From Bifidobacterium sp. ESL0704 (GTDB lineage Bacteria > Actinomycetota > Actinomycetes > Actinomycetales > Bifidobacteriaceae), in the NCBI RefSeq assembly GCF_029392075.1, contig NZ_CP113929.1, positions 2,046,001-2,110,000 of the forward strand: a DNA stretch of 64,000 bases, written 5' to 3'. Of the stretch, positions 35,098 through 45,813 are shown one piece after another; positions within the stretch are counted from its first letter, which is position 1; every line of letters starts with the position of its first letter. The position numbers and the translations under genes were made by a program. The notes below the pieces were generated by a model. It saw only the letters and a program-made list of their open reading frames with translations. It was not told the DNA's origin and searched no databases.

Positions 35098-36303
35098 TCA
35101 GCCAACCCATTGCTTGAAACGGCGCATGCCCTCAGCCAAGTCATCATCGTCAAGCGCATACGAGAAACGCAGGAAACCGGGAGCGCCGAACCCTTCTCCG
35201 GGAACGGCTGCGACGTGGGCTTCGTCGAGCAACAACCCAGCCAGATCGGAAGAGGTCTTGGCGACGCTTCCGCTCTTGCCAAGCGGGCGATTGAGCAGCG
35301 CAGTGACATCGGCGAACGCATAGAACGCACCTTTGGGAGTGCGACAGGTCACCCCGTCGACGGCGTTGAGACCGGCGACGATGGCCTTGCGACGCTTGTC
35401 GAACGCCTTGCGCATCATGGCGACCGCGTCAAGCGAACCGGAAACCGCCGTAAACGCTGCCTGCTGGCAGACGTCGGCGACATTGGAGGTCATGTGGCCC
35501 TGTAGCTTGGCGGCGGCCTTGGCCACCGGAACCGAACCGATGAGCCAGCCGACACGCCAACCGGTCATGGCGTAGGTCTTGGCCACACCGTTCAAAACGA
35601 TGAGCTGGTCGCGGACTTCCGGCACCACGGCGCCGATGTACGCGGTCTTCTCGCCGTCGTACGTGAGGTGTTCGTAGATTTCGTCGCTCAGGATCCAGAT
35701 GTGATGCTCTAAAGCCCACTGCCCCACGGCCCGCAACGTTTCTTCGCCCCAAACCGCACCTGTCGGATTCGAAGGGGTGTTGATGAAGATGGCCTTGGTA
35801 CGTGGGGTGCGCGCGGCCTCAAGCGCCTCGACGGTTGGTTCGAATCCGTTCTCCGCACCGCTGAAAACGATGACCGGCTTGCCGCCGGCAAGTCGCACGG
35901 CCTCGGGATAGGTGGTCCAATAGGGGGCAGGAATAATGACTTCGTCGCCGGGATTGACAATGATCTGGAGCGCCTCATACACGGCCTGCTTGCCGCCATT
36001 GGTCACTACTACCTGGTCGGGCGAAACCTCATAGCCAGAATCGCGCAACGTCTTCTCGGCGATGGCCTTTCGCAACTGCGGCAGGCCCGGGGTCGGAGTG
36101 TAACGATGGTTCTTCGGATCGCGGCATGCCGCGGCGGCCGCCTCGACGACGTAATCGGGAGTCGGGAAATTCGGCTCGCCCGCACCATAACTGATGACAT
36201 TGACGCCCGCGGCCTTCATCGCCTTCGCCTTGGAATCCACGGCCAGCGTGGCGCTCGGTGCCACGGAATTCACACGATCACTCAACGTCTGCCACTCTGC
36301 CAT
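35098..36303 (-). CDS. aspC: Class I pyridoxal-phosphate aminotransferase (aspartate aminotransferase)
   Basis: A 401-aa cytoplasmic enzyme. Family elements: [64 protein letters not shown], the PLP lysine in [17 protein letters not shown], and the C-terminal RFSYALDDD. This fits subgroup Ib aspartate aminotransferases, which make aspartate for the lysine/threonine pathway encoded farther on. ATG 36303 has GGGAGG at the right distance. Confidence 0.93.
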   Translation of the reverse strand: MAEWQTLSDRVNSVAPSATLAVDSKAKAMKAAGVNVISYGAGEPNFPTPDYVVEAAAAACRDPKNHRYTPTPGLPQLRKAIAEKTLRDSGYEVSPDQVVVTNGGKQAVYEALQIIVNPGDEVIIPAPYWTTYPEAVRLAGGKPVIVFSGAENGFEPTVEALEAARTPRTKAIFINTPSNPTGAVWGEETLRAVGQWALEHHIWILSDEIYEHLTYDGEKTAYIGAVVPEVRDQLIVLNGVAKTYAMTGWRVGWLIGSVPVAKAAAKLQGHMTSNVADVCQQAAFTAVSGSLDAVAMMRKAFDKRRKAIVAGLNAVDGVTCRTPKGAFYAFADVTALLNRPLGKSGSVAKTSSDLAGLLLDEAHVAAVPGEGFGAPGFLRFSYALDDDDLAEGMRRFKQWVG

Positions 36304-36396
36304 TTTGCCTCCCGCATTTGCTGGCAATTACCAACTCAAGACTAGACCGCGGTGGCGAATTGACGCATCACCCGTACACATAGCGGAAACGCGGCA

Positions 36397-36549
36397 CAGA
36401 CACCGTACGATTGGCAGCATATCCTCCGTACGATTGGCGCCGTATTGAAGCCACTGGCTTGCTTCCAGCGGCCCATTTCTGGCGCAACCACAAATTCGCG
36501 CCATATTGAAGCCGTTCACGCACTCCCAGCGGCTTATTTATGGCGCAGT
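36397..36549. repeat. 61-bp-period palindromic repeats between aspC and proB
   Basis: GCGCC(G/A)TATTGAAGCC occurs at about 36439 and 36500, and TGGCGCA at 36482 and 36543, both 61 bp apart. The stretch GCGCCATATTGAAGCC (36500-36515) is answered by GGCTTATTTATGGCGC (about 36533-36548). CCGTACGATTGGC also occurs twice just before (36403, 36428). The unit is akin to that at 33.06-33.2 kb. Confidence 0.88.
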
Positions 36550-36571
36550 CGATTAACGGCTGGCTTCTGAA

Positions 36572-37708
36572 CTACAGGAGGACCAGATTGTCGCGATGGA
36601 CCAACGGGTGGGCGTATTCCTCGCCCAGCAAGCGCTTGAGCTGGGAGGTATCGCGGCCGAGGGTGTGTGGGATCTCGTCGGAATCAAAGCCCGAGAGGCC
36701 TTTGGCGACGTGGTTGCCGTCTTCGTCATCGATCCAGACCGGATCGCCCGCCGAAAACTCGCCATGTACCTCAAGCACGCCGGCTGCCAACAGACTGGCC
36801 TTGCCGCCGAGCACCGCTTTGATCGCACCTTTGTCGCCGACCAGCCTTCCGCGAGGGTTCGCGGCAAAACCGATCCATAGACGACGCGAGGAATCACGAT
36901 GAGACGTAGGCGCGAAGGCCGTTCCGGTCGGCTTGCCACCCAACGCATCGGCCACATTCCCCGCGCTGGTCAACACCACGGGGATTCCGGAGCTGACCGC
37001 TATCCGTGCCGCCTCGAGCTTGGTCACCATACCGCCACTGCCCACTCCGGACGAGCTGCCACCCACGGAAACCTCGGAGAGTATCTGTTCCACATCCGGT
37101 ACAAAACCTATGCGTTTGGCCTCCGGACGCGTCGGCGGAGCAGTGTACAGGCCGTCGATGTCAGTGAGCAGGACCAAGGCGTCCGCACGTACCAGATTGG
37201 CCACCAGCGTGGAAAGTCGATCGTTGTCGCCGAAACGAATCTCATTGGTCGCCAACGCATCGTTTTCGTTGACAATCGGCACCACGTCAAGGTCGAGCAG
37301 CCGGCGCAACGTGCGCTGTGCGTTACGATAACGCGAAGCGTGCATCGTATCGTCGCCAGTCAGCAGAATCTGACCGACACGGACACCGAAACGCGCGAAA
37401 CCCGTCTCATAATGCTGCATCAGGATGCCCTGCCCAACCGACGCCGCCGCCTGCTGGGTCGAAACATCCTTGGGCCGCGTCGAAAAACCCAACGGTCCGA
37501 ATCCGGTGGCAATGGCGCCAGAAGACACCAGGACCACGCGCGTGCCCTTGCTGGCCGCACTGGCCAATACCTCGACCAATGCGTCGACCTTGCCTGTGTC
37601 AAGATGGCCGGAAGACTTGGTCAGCGAGCTGGAACCGACCTTGACCACCACGGTATGGGCCGATGCCACGTCCTGACGCACCTGGGATTCGGTCTCGCTG
37701 TTGCTCAT
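36572..37708 (-). CDS. proB: Glutamate 5-kinase
   Basis: A 378-aa kinase for the first step of proline synthesis. Amino-acid-kinase domain: VVVKVGSSSLTKSSGHLDTG, VLVSSGAIATGFGPLG, IPIVNENDALATNEIRFGDN, and GSGGMVTKLEAARIAVSSGI. A C-terminal PUA domain is present (WIGFAANPRGRLVGDKGAIK onward), as in E. coli ProB. Full length. It is followed on the same strand by the 61-bp repeats. The 257-bp spacer to obg (37709-37965) shows no gene. Confidence 0.96.
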   Translation of the reverse strand: MSNSETESQVRQDVASAHTVVVKVGSSSLTKSSGHLDTGKVDALVEVLASAASKGTRVVLVSSGAIATGFGPLGFSTRPKDVSTQQAAASVGQGILMQHYETGFARFGVRVGQILLTGDDTMHASRYRNAQRTLRRLLDLDVVPIVNENDALATNEIRFGDNDRLSTLVANLVRADALVLLTDIDGLYTAPPTRPEAKRIGFVPDVEQILSEVSVGGSSSGVGSGGMVTKLEAARIAVSSGIPVVLTSAGNVADALGGKPTGTAFAPTSHRDSSRRLWIGFAANPRGRLVGDKGAIKAVLGGKASLLAAGVLEVHGEFSAGDPVWIDDEDGNHVAKGLSGFDSDEIPHTLGRDTSQLKRLLGEEYAHPLVHRDNLVLL

Positions 37709-37965
37709 CTGCGTTGTTCGCCTCGTTTTGTTCTATATTGCTCTTGATCGCGGCGGCCGCCCGCTGTAGCGGTCAGGCCGCCGCCGAATTCCAACGTCAA
37801 AGATACGCCATGAGCAAGGCAGACTGCGCGTGGCCGTTTCCTCGGCTCGAACCCGGTGCGCAAACCTCACGATTCCAGCCACGCTTGACCACCGACATCG
37901 CATTGGCAAAGGCGCTATGACGCACGATTGCAAAGAATCAAAAGGAATCAAACGCCTGCTTGCAA

Positions 37966-39651
37966 TCACTCTTCGTCGTCGCCGTGGCCACCGAGAATCG
38001 CGTGCTCGTCGTGCCGATCGTCGTCAACGCTCGGATCGGCCCAGTGACCGGCCGTTCGTTCCTGACGCATCGCCTCGCGCACGGCGGTTTTGGCGTCCAT
38101 CATCTCGTGATACTGGCGACGGCGTTCGGCGTTGGTGCGGCGACGGACACGGTTGCCGTCGGATCCGTCATCGAGACGCAGATCCTTGCCACGGGCACCC
38201 AATTGGGCACCATCCAGCATTTCCGCGCCGGCGGCGATGGTCGGATCCCAATCGAAAGCGACCGCATTCTCGCCCTTGCCGATGCGTACCTCGTCGCCGG
38301 GCTTGGCTCCATGGCGACGCAGCTCGTCCTCGACACCCAAGCCGGCCAGACGGTCGGCGAGATAGCCCACGGCCTCGTCGTTGTCGAAATTGGTCTGACG
38401 CACCCAACGTTCCGGCTTCGCACCGGTGACGGTGAACCACACCGCTCCCCTGCGGTTGCTTTCGCGCTCGACGGCGAAATCAAGCGAGGTGCCACGCTCG
38501 TCATCGGCACGACGGCGACGACGCGCCGGCTGCTCCAACGGCTTGATGACCACACGCTCTTCGTCGCGCTCGGCTTCTTCGCGGGCCAGCTTTGCGCGCA
38601 GCTCGGTCACCATCTTGCCCAGAGCGTAACCGAGTTCCTTCAAGCCCTCGTGCGATGCGGTGGAGACGATGAAGGTCTTCAGCCCCAACTTCTCGAACTC
38701 CGGGCGCACGAATTCCGCGAGTTCCTTGGCCTCAGGCACGTCGGCCTTGTTGAGGACGATGACGCGCGGGCGTTCGGGAATCGGGATGACGCCAAGCGGC
38801 AGTTTGAGCTTGGCGGCATACTTCGCCAGTTCGTCTTCCAAGGCGTGATAGTCGGAAATCGGATCACGGTCCGGCTCCAACGTGGCGCAATCGATGACGT
38901 GCGCGATGATTTCGGTGCGCTCGATATGGCGCAGGAACTCGAGGCCGAGCCCCTTGCCCTCCGAGGCTCCGGGAATCAGACCCGGCACGTCAGCGATGGT
39001 ATAGCGGTATTCCTCGAGCTTCACCACACCGAGGTTCGGTACGAGCGTGGTGAACGGATAATCAGCGATCTTCGGTTTCGCAGCGCTCATCGCGGCGATC
39101 AGGCTGGATTTGCCTGCGGAGGGGAAGCCCACCAACGCCACGTCGGCGATGGATTTGAGCTCCAGAATCACGTCGCGTTCCTCACCCGGTTCACCGAGCA
39201 ACGCGAATCCGGGGGCACGACGTGTCTTGTTGGCCAGCGCGGCGTTGCCCAAACCGCCCATGCCGCCCGCAGCGGCGACGAACCGGTCACCGGCATGACG
39301 CAGATCAGCCAGCTCGCGGCCGGGGTGCTTGGCCTTGCCCTGCGCACCTTTGGCCTCGAAAATCACGGTTCCCGGCGGGACCGGCAGCACCACGTCGGCA
39401 CCTTTCGAGCCGTCTTTGGTGTCGCCCAAACCCATCGTGCCGCTTTCGGCCCTGCGATGCGGGACGAAACGATAGTCGAGCAGGTTGTTCGCGTTCGCGT
39501 CGGCCACGAAGATGACGGAACCGCCGTCCCCGCCGTTGCCGCCGTTCGGCCCGGCCAGCGGCTTGTACTTCTCGCGCTTGACGCCTGCGGACCCGTTGCC
39601 GCCGTCGCCGCCCTTGACATGGACGGTCACTCTATCTACAAAGTCTGTCAT
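37966..39651 (-). CDS. obg: Obg GTPase
   Basis: A 561-aa ribosome-associated GTPase (CgtA/ObgE). The Obg domain starts at [20 protein letters not shown] and is glycine-rich. The GTPase motifs are [11 protein letters not shown] (G1), DVPGLIPGA (G3) and LNKADVPE (G4). An OCT-type C-terminal domain follows, and the tail is charged and His/Asp-rich. It is longer than E. coli ObgE (390 aa), as in other actinobacteria. It lies downstream of rplU and rpmA, the usual order, with 265 bp in between that include the rpmA terminator. Confidence 0.97.
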   Translation of the reverse strand: MTDFVDRVTVHVKGGDGGNGSAGVKREKYKPLAGPNGGNGGDGGSVIFVADANANNLLDYRFVPHRRAESGTMGLGDTKDGSKGADVVLPVPPGTVIFEAKGAQGKAKHPGRELADLRHAGDRFVAAAGGMGGLGNAALANKTRRAPGFALLGEPGEERDVILELKSIADVALVGFPSAGKSSLIAAMSAAKPKIADYPFTTLVPNLGVVKLEEYRYTIADVPGLIPGASEGKGLGLEFLRHIERTEIIAHVIDCATLEPDRDPISDYHALEDELAKYAAKLKLPLGVIPIPERPRVIVLNKADVPEAKELAEFVRPEFEKLGLKTFIVSTASHEGLKELGYALGKMVTELRAKLAREEAERDEERVVIKPLEQPARRRRRADDERGTSLDFAVERESNRRGAVWFTVTGAKPERWVRQTNFDNDEAVGYLADRLAGLGVEDELRRHGAKPGDEVRIGKGENAVAFDWDPTIAAGAEMLDGAQLGARGKDLRLDDGSDGNRVRRRTNAERRRQYHEMMDAKTAVREAMRQERTAGHWADPSVDDDRHDEHAILGGHGDDEE

Positions 39652-39857
39652 AGTTCCTTACCTTACCGATGGGTATTCATCTTCGCATACCCCCGGCGAC
39701 GAACCTGGGGAATTATCGTTTTGGGCAAAAAGCCAAGCGATAACCCGATACGCCATAAAAGCATTACATCTTGAAGTCTTCGAAGCGATTGCTTGATGCA
39801 CGCCCATTGCCGCTTGGACCGCCGACACACCGTCAATAATCCTACCGACAATCAAAA

Positions 39858-39886
39858 AGGCCGTACCTCATCTGGAGATACGACCT
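39858..39886 (-). terminator. Terminator of rplU-rpmA
   Basis: On the minus strand AGGTCGTATCTC pairs with GAGGTACGGCCT through 12 pairs, two of them G-U, then TTTTTG. The G-U pairs become A-C mismatches on the other strand, so it works only for the minus direction. It is about 30 bp after the rpmA stop codon. Confidence 0.88.
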
Positions 39887-39916
39887 ATTGATGAAAAAGC
39901 TACTTAGCTTGGCTTC

Positions 39917-40168
39917 TCACTCGGCGACTACGTCGACAACCTTGCGATCGCGGCGAACGCCGAACTTCACGTTGCCGTCGGACAGCGCGAACAAGGTGTG
40001 ATCCTTGCCGGTGCCGACGTTCTGGCCGGCGTGGAACTTGGTGCCACGCTGACGAACGATGATGTTGCCGGCGACGACAGCCTCGCCACCAAACTTCTTG
40101 ACGCCAAGGTATTGCGCGCTCGAATCGCGACCGTTGCGGGAAGCGGATGCGCCCTTCTTATGTGCCAT
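39917..40168 (-). CDS. rpmA: 50S ribosomal protein L27
   Basis: An 83-aa L27 at the peptidyl-transferase centre. [20 protein letters not shown] is the standard start without the Firmicute pro-sequence; then [20 protein letters not shown] and [20 protein letters not shown]. It lies 43 bp after rplU. Confidence 0.99.
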   Translation of the reverse strand: MAHKKGASASRNGRDSSAQYLGVKKFGGEAVVAGNIIVRQRGTKFHAGQNVGTGKDHTLFALSDGNVKFGVRRDRKVVDVVAE

Positions 40169-40211
40169 TGTCTGTTCCTTTCAGGCTTTGATTGCTCTTA
40201 CGCTACCGAAA

Positions 40212-40520
40212 TCAGGCGATTGCCGTGATCTTGACAACGGAAAGCGGCTGACGATGACCCTTGCGACGGGCGACACCAGTCTTGTTCTTGAACTTCTGAA
40301 TGTTGATCTTCGGACCCTTGGCCTCATCGTCAACGACTTCAGCCTTGACGGAAACCTTGGCAAGATCCTTGGCGTTCAGCGTCACCTTGGCGCCATCAAC
40401 CACGAGCGCGACCGGGAATTCCACGGTATCGCCCTTCTTCGCATTGAGACGGTTAACCAGGATAACGTCACCGACCTCGACCTTTTCCTGATGGCCACCG
40501 GCCTTCACAATCGCGTACAT
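40212..40520 (-). CDS. rplU: 50S ribosomal protein L21
   Basis: A 102-aa L21. ATG 40520 ([20 protein letters not shown]) is the family start and has AAGGAACGAG in front; the longer open frame to 40625 is not needed. Then [20 protein letters not shown] closes the protein. It forms an operon with rpmA. The spacer 40521-40749 should hold the promoter. Confidence 0.98.
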   Translation of the reverse strand: MYAIVKAGGHQEKVEVGDVILVNRLNAKKGDTVEFPVALVVDGAKVTLNAKDLAKVSVKAEVVDDEAKGPKINIQKFKNKTGVARRKGHRQPLSVVKITAIA

Positions 40521-40673
40521 ATCTCGTTCCTTGCTATTTCGAAAGCTAAACTGCCCAGCACGTCTTCGACTTCCACGGCCAGACACCAGTCTTTTAGAGT
40601 ACACCGACCCACGTACTAACGTCAATCCATACTAACGGTATGTCCCTACGTTGCGCGTGGCCTGGGGTGTTGT

Positions 40674-40716
40674 GTTCCCAATTTCACAAAAGACAAGTGA
40701 AAGCGAAACCGGGAAC
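40674..40716 (-). terminator. Weak nested hairpin after the RNase E/G gene
   Basis: GTTCCC (40674-40679) with GGGAAC (40711-40716) encloses TTTCAC / GTGAAA. The arms are short and there is no T-tract, so the call is tentative. Confidence 0.35.
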
Positions 40717-40749
40717 GTAGCTTTATTACCGTATTATTTCAGCGCGATT

Positions 40750-43700
40750 TCAGCTTTTGTCGGCCGAAGAATCAGCAGAAGGTTCGGAAGACGAATCAGC
40801 AGACGAATCCGAATCGGACCCTTCTTCCTTTTCCTCGTCGTTGGCCGCCACCGCAGCCGCGGCGATCTGCGCAAGTTTGGCCTTGACCGCCGGGCTCGAG
40901 CCCTTCGGCGCCTGCACCTCGGGAGTACTGCCGTGGCCGTGTTTGTTGGTGTGGACGAACGGGTCGCCACCCTTCATCGCATATGGATCGGCGAAATCTG
41001 CGGAAATCGTGGGCTCGTCATGGAGGATGAAGCCGCGGCCCTTGCAGGTCGGGCACTCCTCGCTGAACGCTTCCACCAAGCCCTGGCCGATGCGCTTGCG
41101 GGTCATCTGCACAAGCCCAAGCGAGGTGACCTCGGCGACCTGATGCTTGGTACGGTCGCGCGCGAGGCACTCGACCAGACGGCGCAGCACGAGGTCACGG
41201 TTGGCGGGCATCACCATGTCGACGTAATCGATCATGATCATGCCGCCGATGTCGCGCAGACGCAGCTGACGGGCGATTTCCTCGCTCGCCTCGAGATTGC
41301 AGCGGGTGACCGTCTCCTCAAGCGACTTGCCCTTGCCGATGAACCGGCCGGTGTTGACGTCGATGGTGGTCATGGCCTCGGTGCGGTCGATGACGATCGA
41401 ACCGCCGCTCGGGAGGTAGACCTGCCGTTCCATGCCCTTGCGAAGCTGGGAGTCGATCTGCCACTTATCGAACACGTCCTTGCCCTGATGCTCCTCGGGA
41501 TCCCACTTTTCGAGGCGATCCTTGAGGTCGGGGGCCATGGTGTCGAGGTATTCCTCGATGCGTTCGTAGACGGTGTCGCCTTCGACGATAAGCTTGGAGA
41601 AATCATCGTTGAAGATGTCGCGCACCACGCGGATGGCGACGTCGGGCTCGCCCTGCAGGAGCTTGGCACGCTTGCCGTTGTGATAGAGCTTGCGCTTGTC
41701 CTCGATCTTCTGCCACTGGCGCTTGAGGTTCTCGAGGTCCTTCTTCAGCGCGTCCTCGCTGGCCCCTTCGGCCGCGGTGCGGATGATGACGCCCATATCC
41801 TTCGGGGCGATCTTGGAGACAATGGACTTGAGCCTGCCGCGTTCACGCTCGGGCAGCTTACGGCTCACGCCGGTCATGCCGCCGGAGGGAACGAGCACGA
41901 GGAAACGACCTGCAAGCGTGACCTGCGAGGTCAGACGCGCGCCCTTGTGACCGATCGGGTCCTTGGTGACCTGTACGAGCACCGGATCGCCGGACTTGAA
42001 GGCGAGTTCGATGCGGCGCGGCTGGCCTTCCAGACGCGTGGCGTCCCAGTTGACCTCGCCGGCGTAAAGCACGCCGTTGCGCGGCTGGCCGATGTCGACG
42101 AACGCGGCCTCCATGCTGGGTAGCACGTTCTGCACGCGGCCCAGGTAGATGTTACCGACGGTGGCGACCTCCTGGATATCGGAAACGTAATGCTCGACGA
42201 GCACGTTGTCTTCGATTACGGAAATCTGGGTATGCTGGCCACGCTCGCGCACGACCATCAAGCGGTCGACGTTCTCGCGGCGGGCGAGAAAGTCCTGCTC
42301 AATCAGCTGGTTCTGGCGGCTGCGTTCACGTCGGTTGTCGCGGCGACGTTGCTTCTTGGCCTCGAGACGCGTGGAACCTTCGATGTCGGTGATTTCGTCG
42401 ATATACTGCTGCTTGCGGCTGCGACGCGAGGTGGAGCGCGATGACGAATCGCGAGCGCTTTCGCTATCGTCACCCTTGGAGCCACGGTGACGACGGCGGC
42501 GACGGGTCAGCGGCTGCTCGGCGTTGTCCTCGTCGGATTCATGGCGACGACGCCGACGCGTTTCGCCCCGGTCTTCCTCGGCTCGATCATTGCGGCCGCC
42601 ATTGCCCTTGCGACCACTACGAGACCCGTGTTCCTCGTTTTCCTCCTCATTATCGAGTTCGGCATCGTCCCGATCCGCTCGGGAAGAGCCCCTGCCGCTC
42701 CGCTCGCGGCGTGTTGCACGCTCACTGGAACGTTCGCTGTCATGCCCGCGACGCCTGCGCGTCCGGGATTGTTCGGCTTCCACATCGTCGATGGGACGAT
42801 AGGTGATGTCATCATCTTCGAGATCCTCTTCGATCTGTTCGATTTCGTCGGCGGCATGGCGCTCCTCGGCGTTGAGCCTGCGACGACGATGGGTACGACG
42901 TTCGCTGCGTTCGGCGGCTTCCTCGTCATAGATGTCATCGTCATCATCCAACCGGCGCGAACGATAGACCTGGCGAGAGGAATCTTGGTTGTCATCTTCG
43001 TAATCGCGGTCCCGGTCATTCGACTTGCCGCGTCTCGAGCCCGACCTGCCCCGGCGTCCGTCCTGTTGCTCATCCAAACGTTCATCGTCGCGCTCGGTGC
43101 CACGACGCGAACGGTTGCCGCGCGTCGAACGCCGGTAGTTATTCTCATCGTCCTCGTCATTGCCGCGGGAACGGGAACGTCGCCGAGTTGCTTTAGGCTC
43201 TTCGTCCGCATCATCTTCACGGGGGAGCACGGGCTCCTGGAACAGCAGCGATGTCATCGGCCGAGGGGCGTGGTGACTTTCATGGCCTTTGGGAAGGCCC
43301 TCAACGGCGTCAATGACACGTTCCGTGGCAGTTTCGATGTCGGCTTCCGCCTTGGTCTCACTTGCGGACGCGGAATCGAGAGACCGGCTGCGCGATCTGG
43401 CGCTACTGGTGCGCCGGCGGCGGCTCGAGGTCGAAGACTCGTTCGCTTCCTCTTCGGATTTTCCGCTTCCTGCATTCCGAGTGCGGGCTTGAGATTCCTC
43501 GTCTGAATCTTCACCATCGCGAACACGGCTACGCGTCCGCGCTCTTCTCGTCGTGCCGGATGACGAAGCACCCGAGCTACGAGAAGAAGATGCTCTGCCG
43601 CTCCTTGTCTTTGTCGCTTTTGAGTCCGAACCGGTTTTGCTCTCGTCGGATTTTTTCTCGCCACTGGCGTCTTTGGCGCTTTCGCGTTCCTCGACTTTCA

Positions 43701-43869
43701 ACGCGACGTCGGCACCGGCGGCACCGGCACCACGAACTACACGACGACGAACCGTACGACGACGCGTCGCGGGCTCGTTATCCGCGGATGAGGACGAAGA
43801 AGGTAAATTGGTATCATTTTGTGTGGCGTCATCGGCTTGACCGACCCCGCCTCGGGTTACTCTGGGCAC
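40750..43869 (-). CDS. rne: Ribonuclease E/G with long disordered N-terminal extension
   Basis: A 1039-aa endoribonuclease for rRNA and mRNA processing. The first about 480 residues are Arg/Ser/Asp/Glu-rich and disordered, with TRRRVVRRVVR-like basic tracts. The catalytic core follows: S1 domain with GNIYLGRVQNVLPSMEAAFV and DIGQPRNGVLYAGEV; FVDIG; TIDVNTGRFIGKG with the catalytic Asp; RLRDIGGMIMIDYVDM with the second Asp; and the zinc-link CPTCKGRG. The C-terminal tail is short and acidic. GTG 43869 has AAGGAG four bases before it; ATG 43887 has no ribosome site. An extension N-terminal to the core matches actinobacterial RNase E. Confidence 0.95.
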   Translation of the reverse strand: MPRVTRGGVGQADDATQNDTNLPSSSSSADNEPATRRRTVRRRVVRGAGAAGADVALKVEERESAKDASGEKKSDESKTGSDSKATKTRSGRASSSRSSGASSSGTTRRARTRSRVRDGEDSDEESQARTRNAGSGKSEEEANESSTSSRRRRTSSARSRSRSLDSASASETKAEADIETATERVIDAVEGLPKGHESHHAPRPMTSLLFQEPVLPREDDADEEPKATRRRSRSRGNDEDDENNYRRSTRGNRSRRGTERDDERLDEQQDGRRGRSGSRRGKSNDRDRDYEDDNQDSSRQVYRSRRLDDDDDIYDEEAAERSERRTHRRRRLNAEERHAADEIEQIEEDLEDDDITYRPIDDVEAEQSRTRRRRGHDSERSSERATRRERSGRGSSRADRDDAELDNEEENEEHGSRSGRKGNGGRNDRAEEDRGETRRRRRHESDEDNAEQPLTRRRRRHRGSKGDDSESARDSSSRSTSRRSRKQQYIDEITDIEGSTRLEAKKQRRRDNRRERSRQNQLIEQDFLARRENVDRLMVVRERGQHTQISVIEDNVLVEHYVSDIQEVATVGNIYLGRVQNVLPSMEAAFVDIGQPRNGVLYAGEVNWDATRLEGQPRRIELAFKSGDPVLVQVTKDPIGHKGARLTSQVTLAGRFLVLVPSGGMTGVSRKLPERERGRLKSIVSKIAPKDMGVIIRTAAEGASEDALKKDLENLKRQWQKIEDKRKLYHNGKRAKLLQGEPDVAIRVVRDIFNDDFSKLIVEGDTVYERIEEYLDTMAPDLKDRLEKWDPEEHQGKDVFDKWQIDSQLRKGMERQVYLPSGGSIVIDRTEAMTTIDVNTGRFIGKGKSLEETVTRCNLEASEEIARQLRLRDIGGMIMIDYVDMVMPANRDLVLRRLVECLARDRTKHQVAEVTSLGLVQMTRKRIGQGLVEAFSEECPTCKGRGFILHDEPTISADFADPYAMKGGDPFVHTNKHGHGSTPEVQAPKGSSPAVKAKLAQIAAAAVAANDEEKEEGSDSDSSADSSSEPSADSSADKS

Positions 43870-44159
43870 AATGCTCCTTGTCGACATGCTGCAACATGTC
43901 GGCTCTCTGGCCGTCTACGGCTCTCACACCACGCTCTCACCGCGGCCACGCAACAGTTGCGTTCGTAGTCGGCAATCTAAAAGTCATTACGTTCGTCACG
44001 GCGGACACCGGCACTCGCGGATTAGCACGCGAGGGGATCAACGCCATCGGAATTCGGCAACTTGCAGAATCACCAACCTTTATTATACGTCCACTGGGGT
44101 AGAAGTGACAACAGATGCACTATGCTGTGATCACCGACGCACCCAAATTTCATAATTCC

Positions 44160-44345
44160 ACCCAAAACAACCCTGTTGGTGCCACCAAGTTGCCCGTATT
44201 CACGCAATTTACTGCCAATTCTCCATTTTTAGGGCATCTTGGTGCACCAAGAACACGCTAAAACGCAAAATTGATGGACAATTCCCAAATTTTGGCGGAC
44301 TTGGTGCACCAAGATACCCCAAAAAAAGAAGAATTCACAAACGGC
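44160..44345. repeat. 62-bp repeats with CTTGGTGCACCAAG, related to those at 34.8 kb
   Basis: CTTGGTGCACCAAG occurs at 44238-44251 and 44300-44313 (62 bp apart). A degraded copy, TTGGTGCCACCAAG, is at about 44175 (63 bp before). The last copy is followed by ATACCCC and AAAAAAAGAAGAATTC, much like the 34.8-kb units. The spacer 43870-44448 has no gene that I can support. Confidence 0.9.
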
Positions 44346-44448
44346 GGGGCAAATATTAGGTCGTGCGCGATAAGCGCACAACTAGCCGGAAGCACTACAA
44401 CAGTCCGGCAACATTGCAACGCAGAAATCTCGAAAACGCAAACGCTCG

Positions 44449-45636
44449 CTAGCGTAGCCACTGCTCAAGGATGTCGGTAAGCAACACGAGCTGGCTTTCC
44501 GGAATCTGTTCATCGGCCTTGTGCGCCAAAAGCGGGGAGCCGGCGCCGAGGTTGACGGCCGGGACGCCGATGGACGAGAAACGGGCGACATCGGTCCACC
44601 CGAGTTTGGCCTGCGGGGCAAGTCCCGTTTTCCCCTCGACCAGCTTGGCCAACGACACGGCCAGCGGAGCGTCCATGCCGGGACGTGCCGACGGCGATTC
44701 GTCCTTCATCTCGATATCGAAACCTTCGAACATGCCGCCGGTGGCCCTGTGCTCGCCGTTGCCCATCTCGGCCCCGGCATCGGTCCCCATCATCAGCGCC
44801 TTGGCGGCCGGCAGATCCTTGTCAGGCGCGAAACGATAGTTGACGTGGATGCGGCACTCGTCGGGAATGACGTTGGTGCCTTTGCCGCCGGAGATAAGGG
44901 TGGCGTTGACGCCTTCGCGGTAGGTCAGACCGTCCACCTCGACATCCTGCGGCACGTAGGCGGCGAGCCGGCCGAGGACTTCGGCGGCCTTGTGAATCGC
45001 GTTTTCCCCCATCCATGCGCGGGCGGAATGCGCGGCGACACCGTGGGTGACCACGTCGAAACGCATGGTGCCGTTGCACCCGCCTTCGATGCCGCAATCG
45101 GTGGGTTCGCCGATGATGGCGAAATCGCCTTGTATCCAGTCGGGATGGGCACGCGCCACCTTGCCAAGGCCGTTCTTTTCGGCGACGACCTCCTCGTGGT
45201 CATAGAAAACGTAGGTCAGGTCATATTTCGGCGCGGTCATCGTCGCCGCAAGATAGAGCATCACCGCGTCGCTGGCCTTCATATCCGTCGCGCCGCGGCC
45301 GAACATCACGCGCTGGCCGGGATTCGCGCTCGCCACATCGTCTCGGATACGCTTGTCCCCCGGCTCAAGCCAAAGCGGTGGGAAATTGTCAATGACGGGA
45401 ACCGTGTCGAGGTGGCCGGCGAGCACGACCCGCTGCGGGCGAGCAAGCGAGGTGGACGCAACCACCGTATCGCCCAAACGATGAACGGTCAGATGCGACT
45501 GCTCGCGTAAGAACGCCTCGACCTCATCCGCGAGCGCCGTCTCGTCGTCGGAAACGGAATACGACCCCATCAATTCCTCGAACAGCCCATCCAGCGCGGC
45601 CTCGCGCGTGGATCCCTGCTTTATCATCAGACTCAT
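44449..45636 (-). CDS. dapE: Succinyl-diaminopimelate desuccinylase
   Basis: A 395-aa metallopeptidase (M20) that frees L,L-diaminopimelate for lysine and peptidoglycan. Metal and catalytic residues: AGHLDTVPV (His, Asp), GRGATDMKASDAVML, YDHEEVVAEKNGLG (Glu pair), and GEPTDCGIEGGCNG. Length fits actinobacterial DapE. ATG 45636 (MSLMIKQ) is used; an in-frame start at 45732 would add an unlike 32-residue tail. Ribosome sites are weak for both. It belongs functionally with lysA and hom. Confidence 0.93.
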   Translation of the reverse strand: MSLMIKQGSTREAALDGLFEELMGSYSVSDDETALADEVEAFLREQSHLTVHRLGDTVVASTSLARPQRVVLAGHLDTVPVIDNFPPLWLEPGDKRIRDDVASANPGQRVMFGRGATDMKASDAVMLYLAATMTAPKYDLTYVFYDHEEVVAEKNGLGKVARAHPDWIQGDFAIIGEPTDCGIEGGCNGTMRFDVVTHGVAAHSARAWMGENAIHKAAEVLGRLAAYVPQDVEVDGLTYREGVNATLISGGKGTNVIPDECRIHVNYRFAPDKDLPAAKALMMGTDAGAEMGNGEHRATGGMFEGFDIEMKDESPSARPGMDAPLAVSLAKLVEGKTGLAPQAKLGWTDVARFSSIGVPAVNLGAGSPLLAHKADEQIPESQLVLLTDILEQWLR

Positions 45637-45813
45637 ACGCCCATAGTACAAGACACAGGAATCATCGCCAGCCTTGTTTCCAACTCTGGTCATGGCTGGC
45701 GTTGATAATGGCGACGCAATCCACTCTGCCATCGTCTGACCGAATACGTCCCCTGTTCCCTGTTCCCTGTTACCTCCTCTCTTTACTTCCGCGATATCCT
45801 GCTGTCTTTAACA

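Noticed and set aside
37960..39774. A 604-codon open frame opposite obg
   Set aside because: It is the mirror of a conserved GTPase gene and has no start signal.
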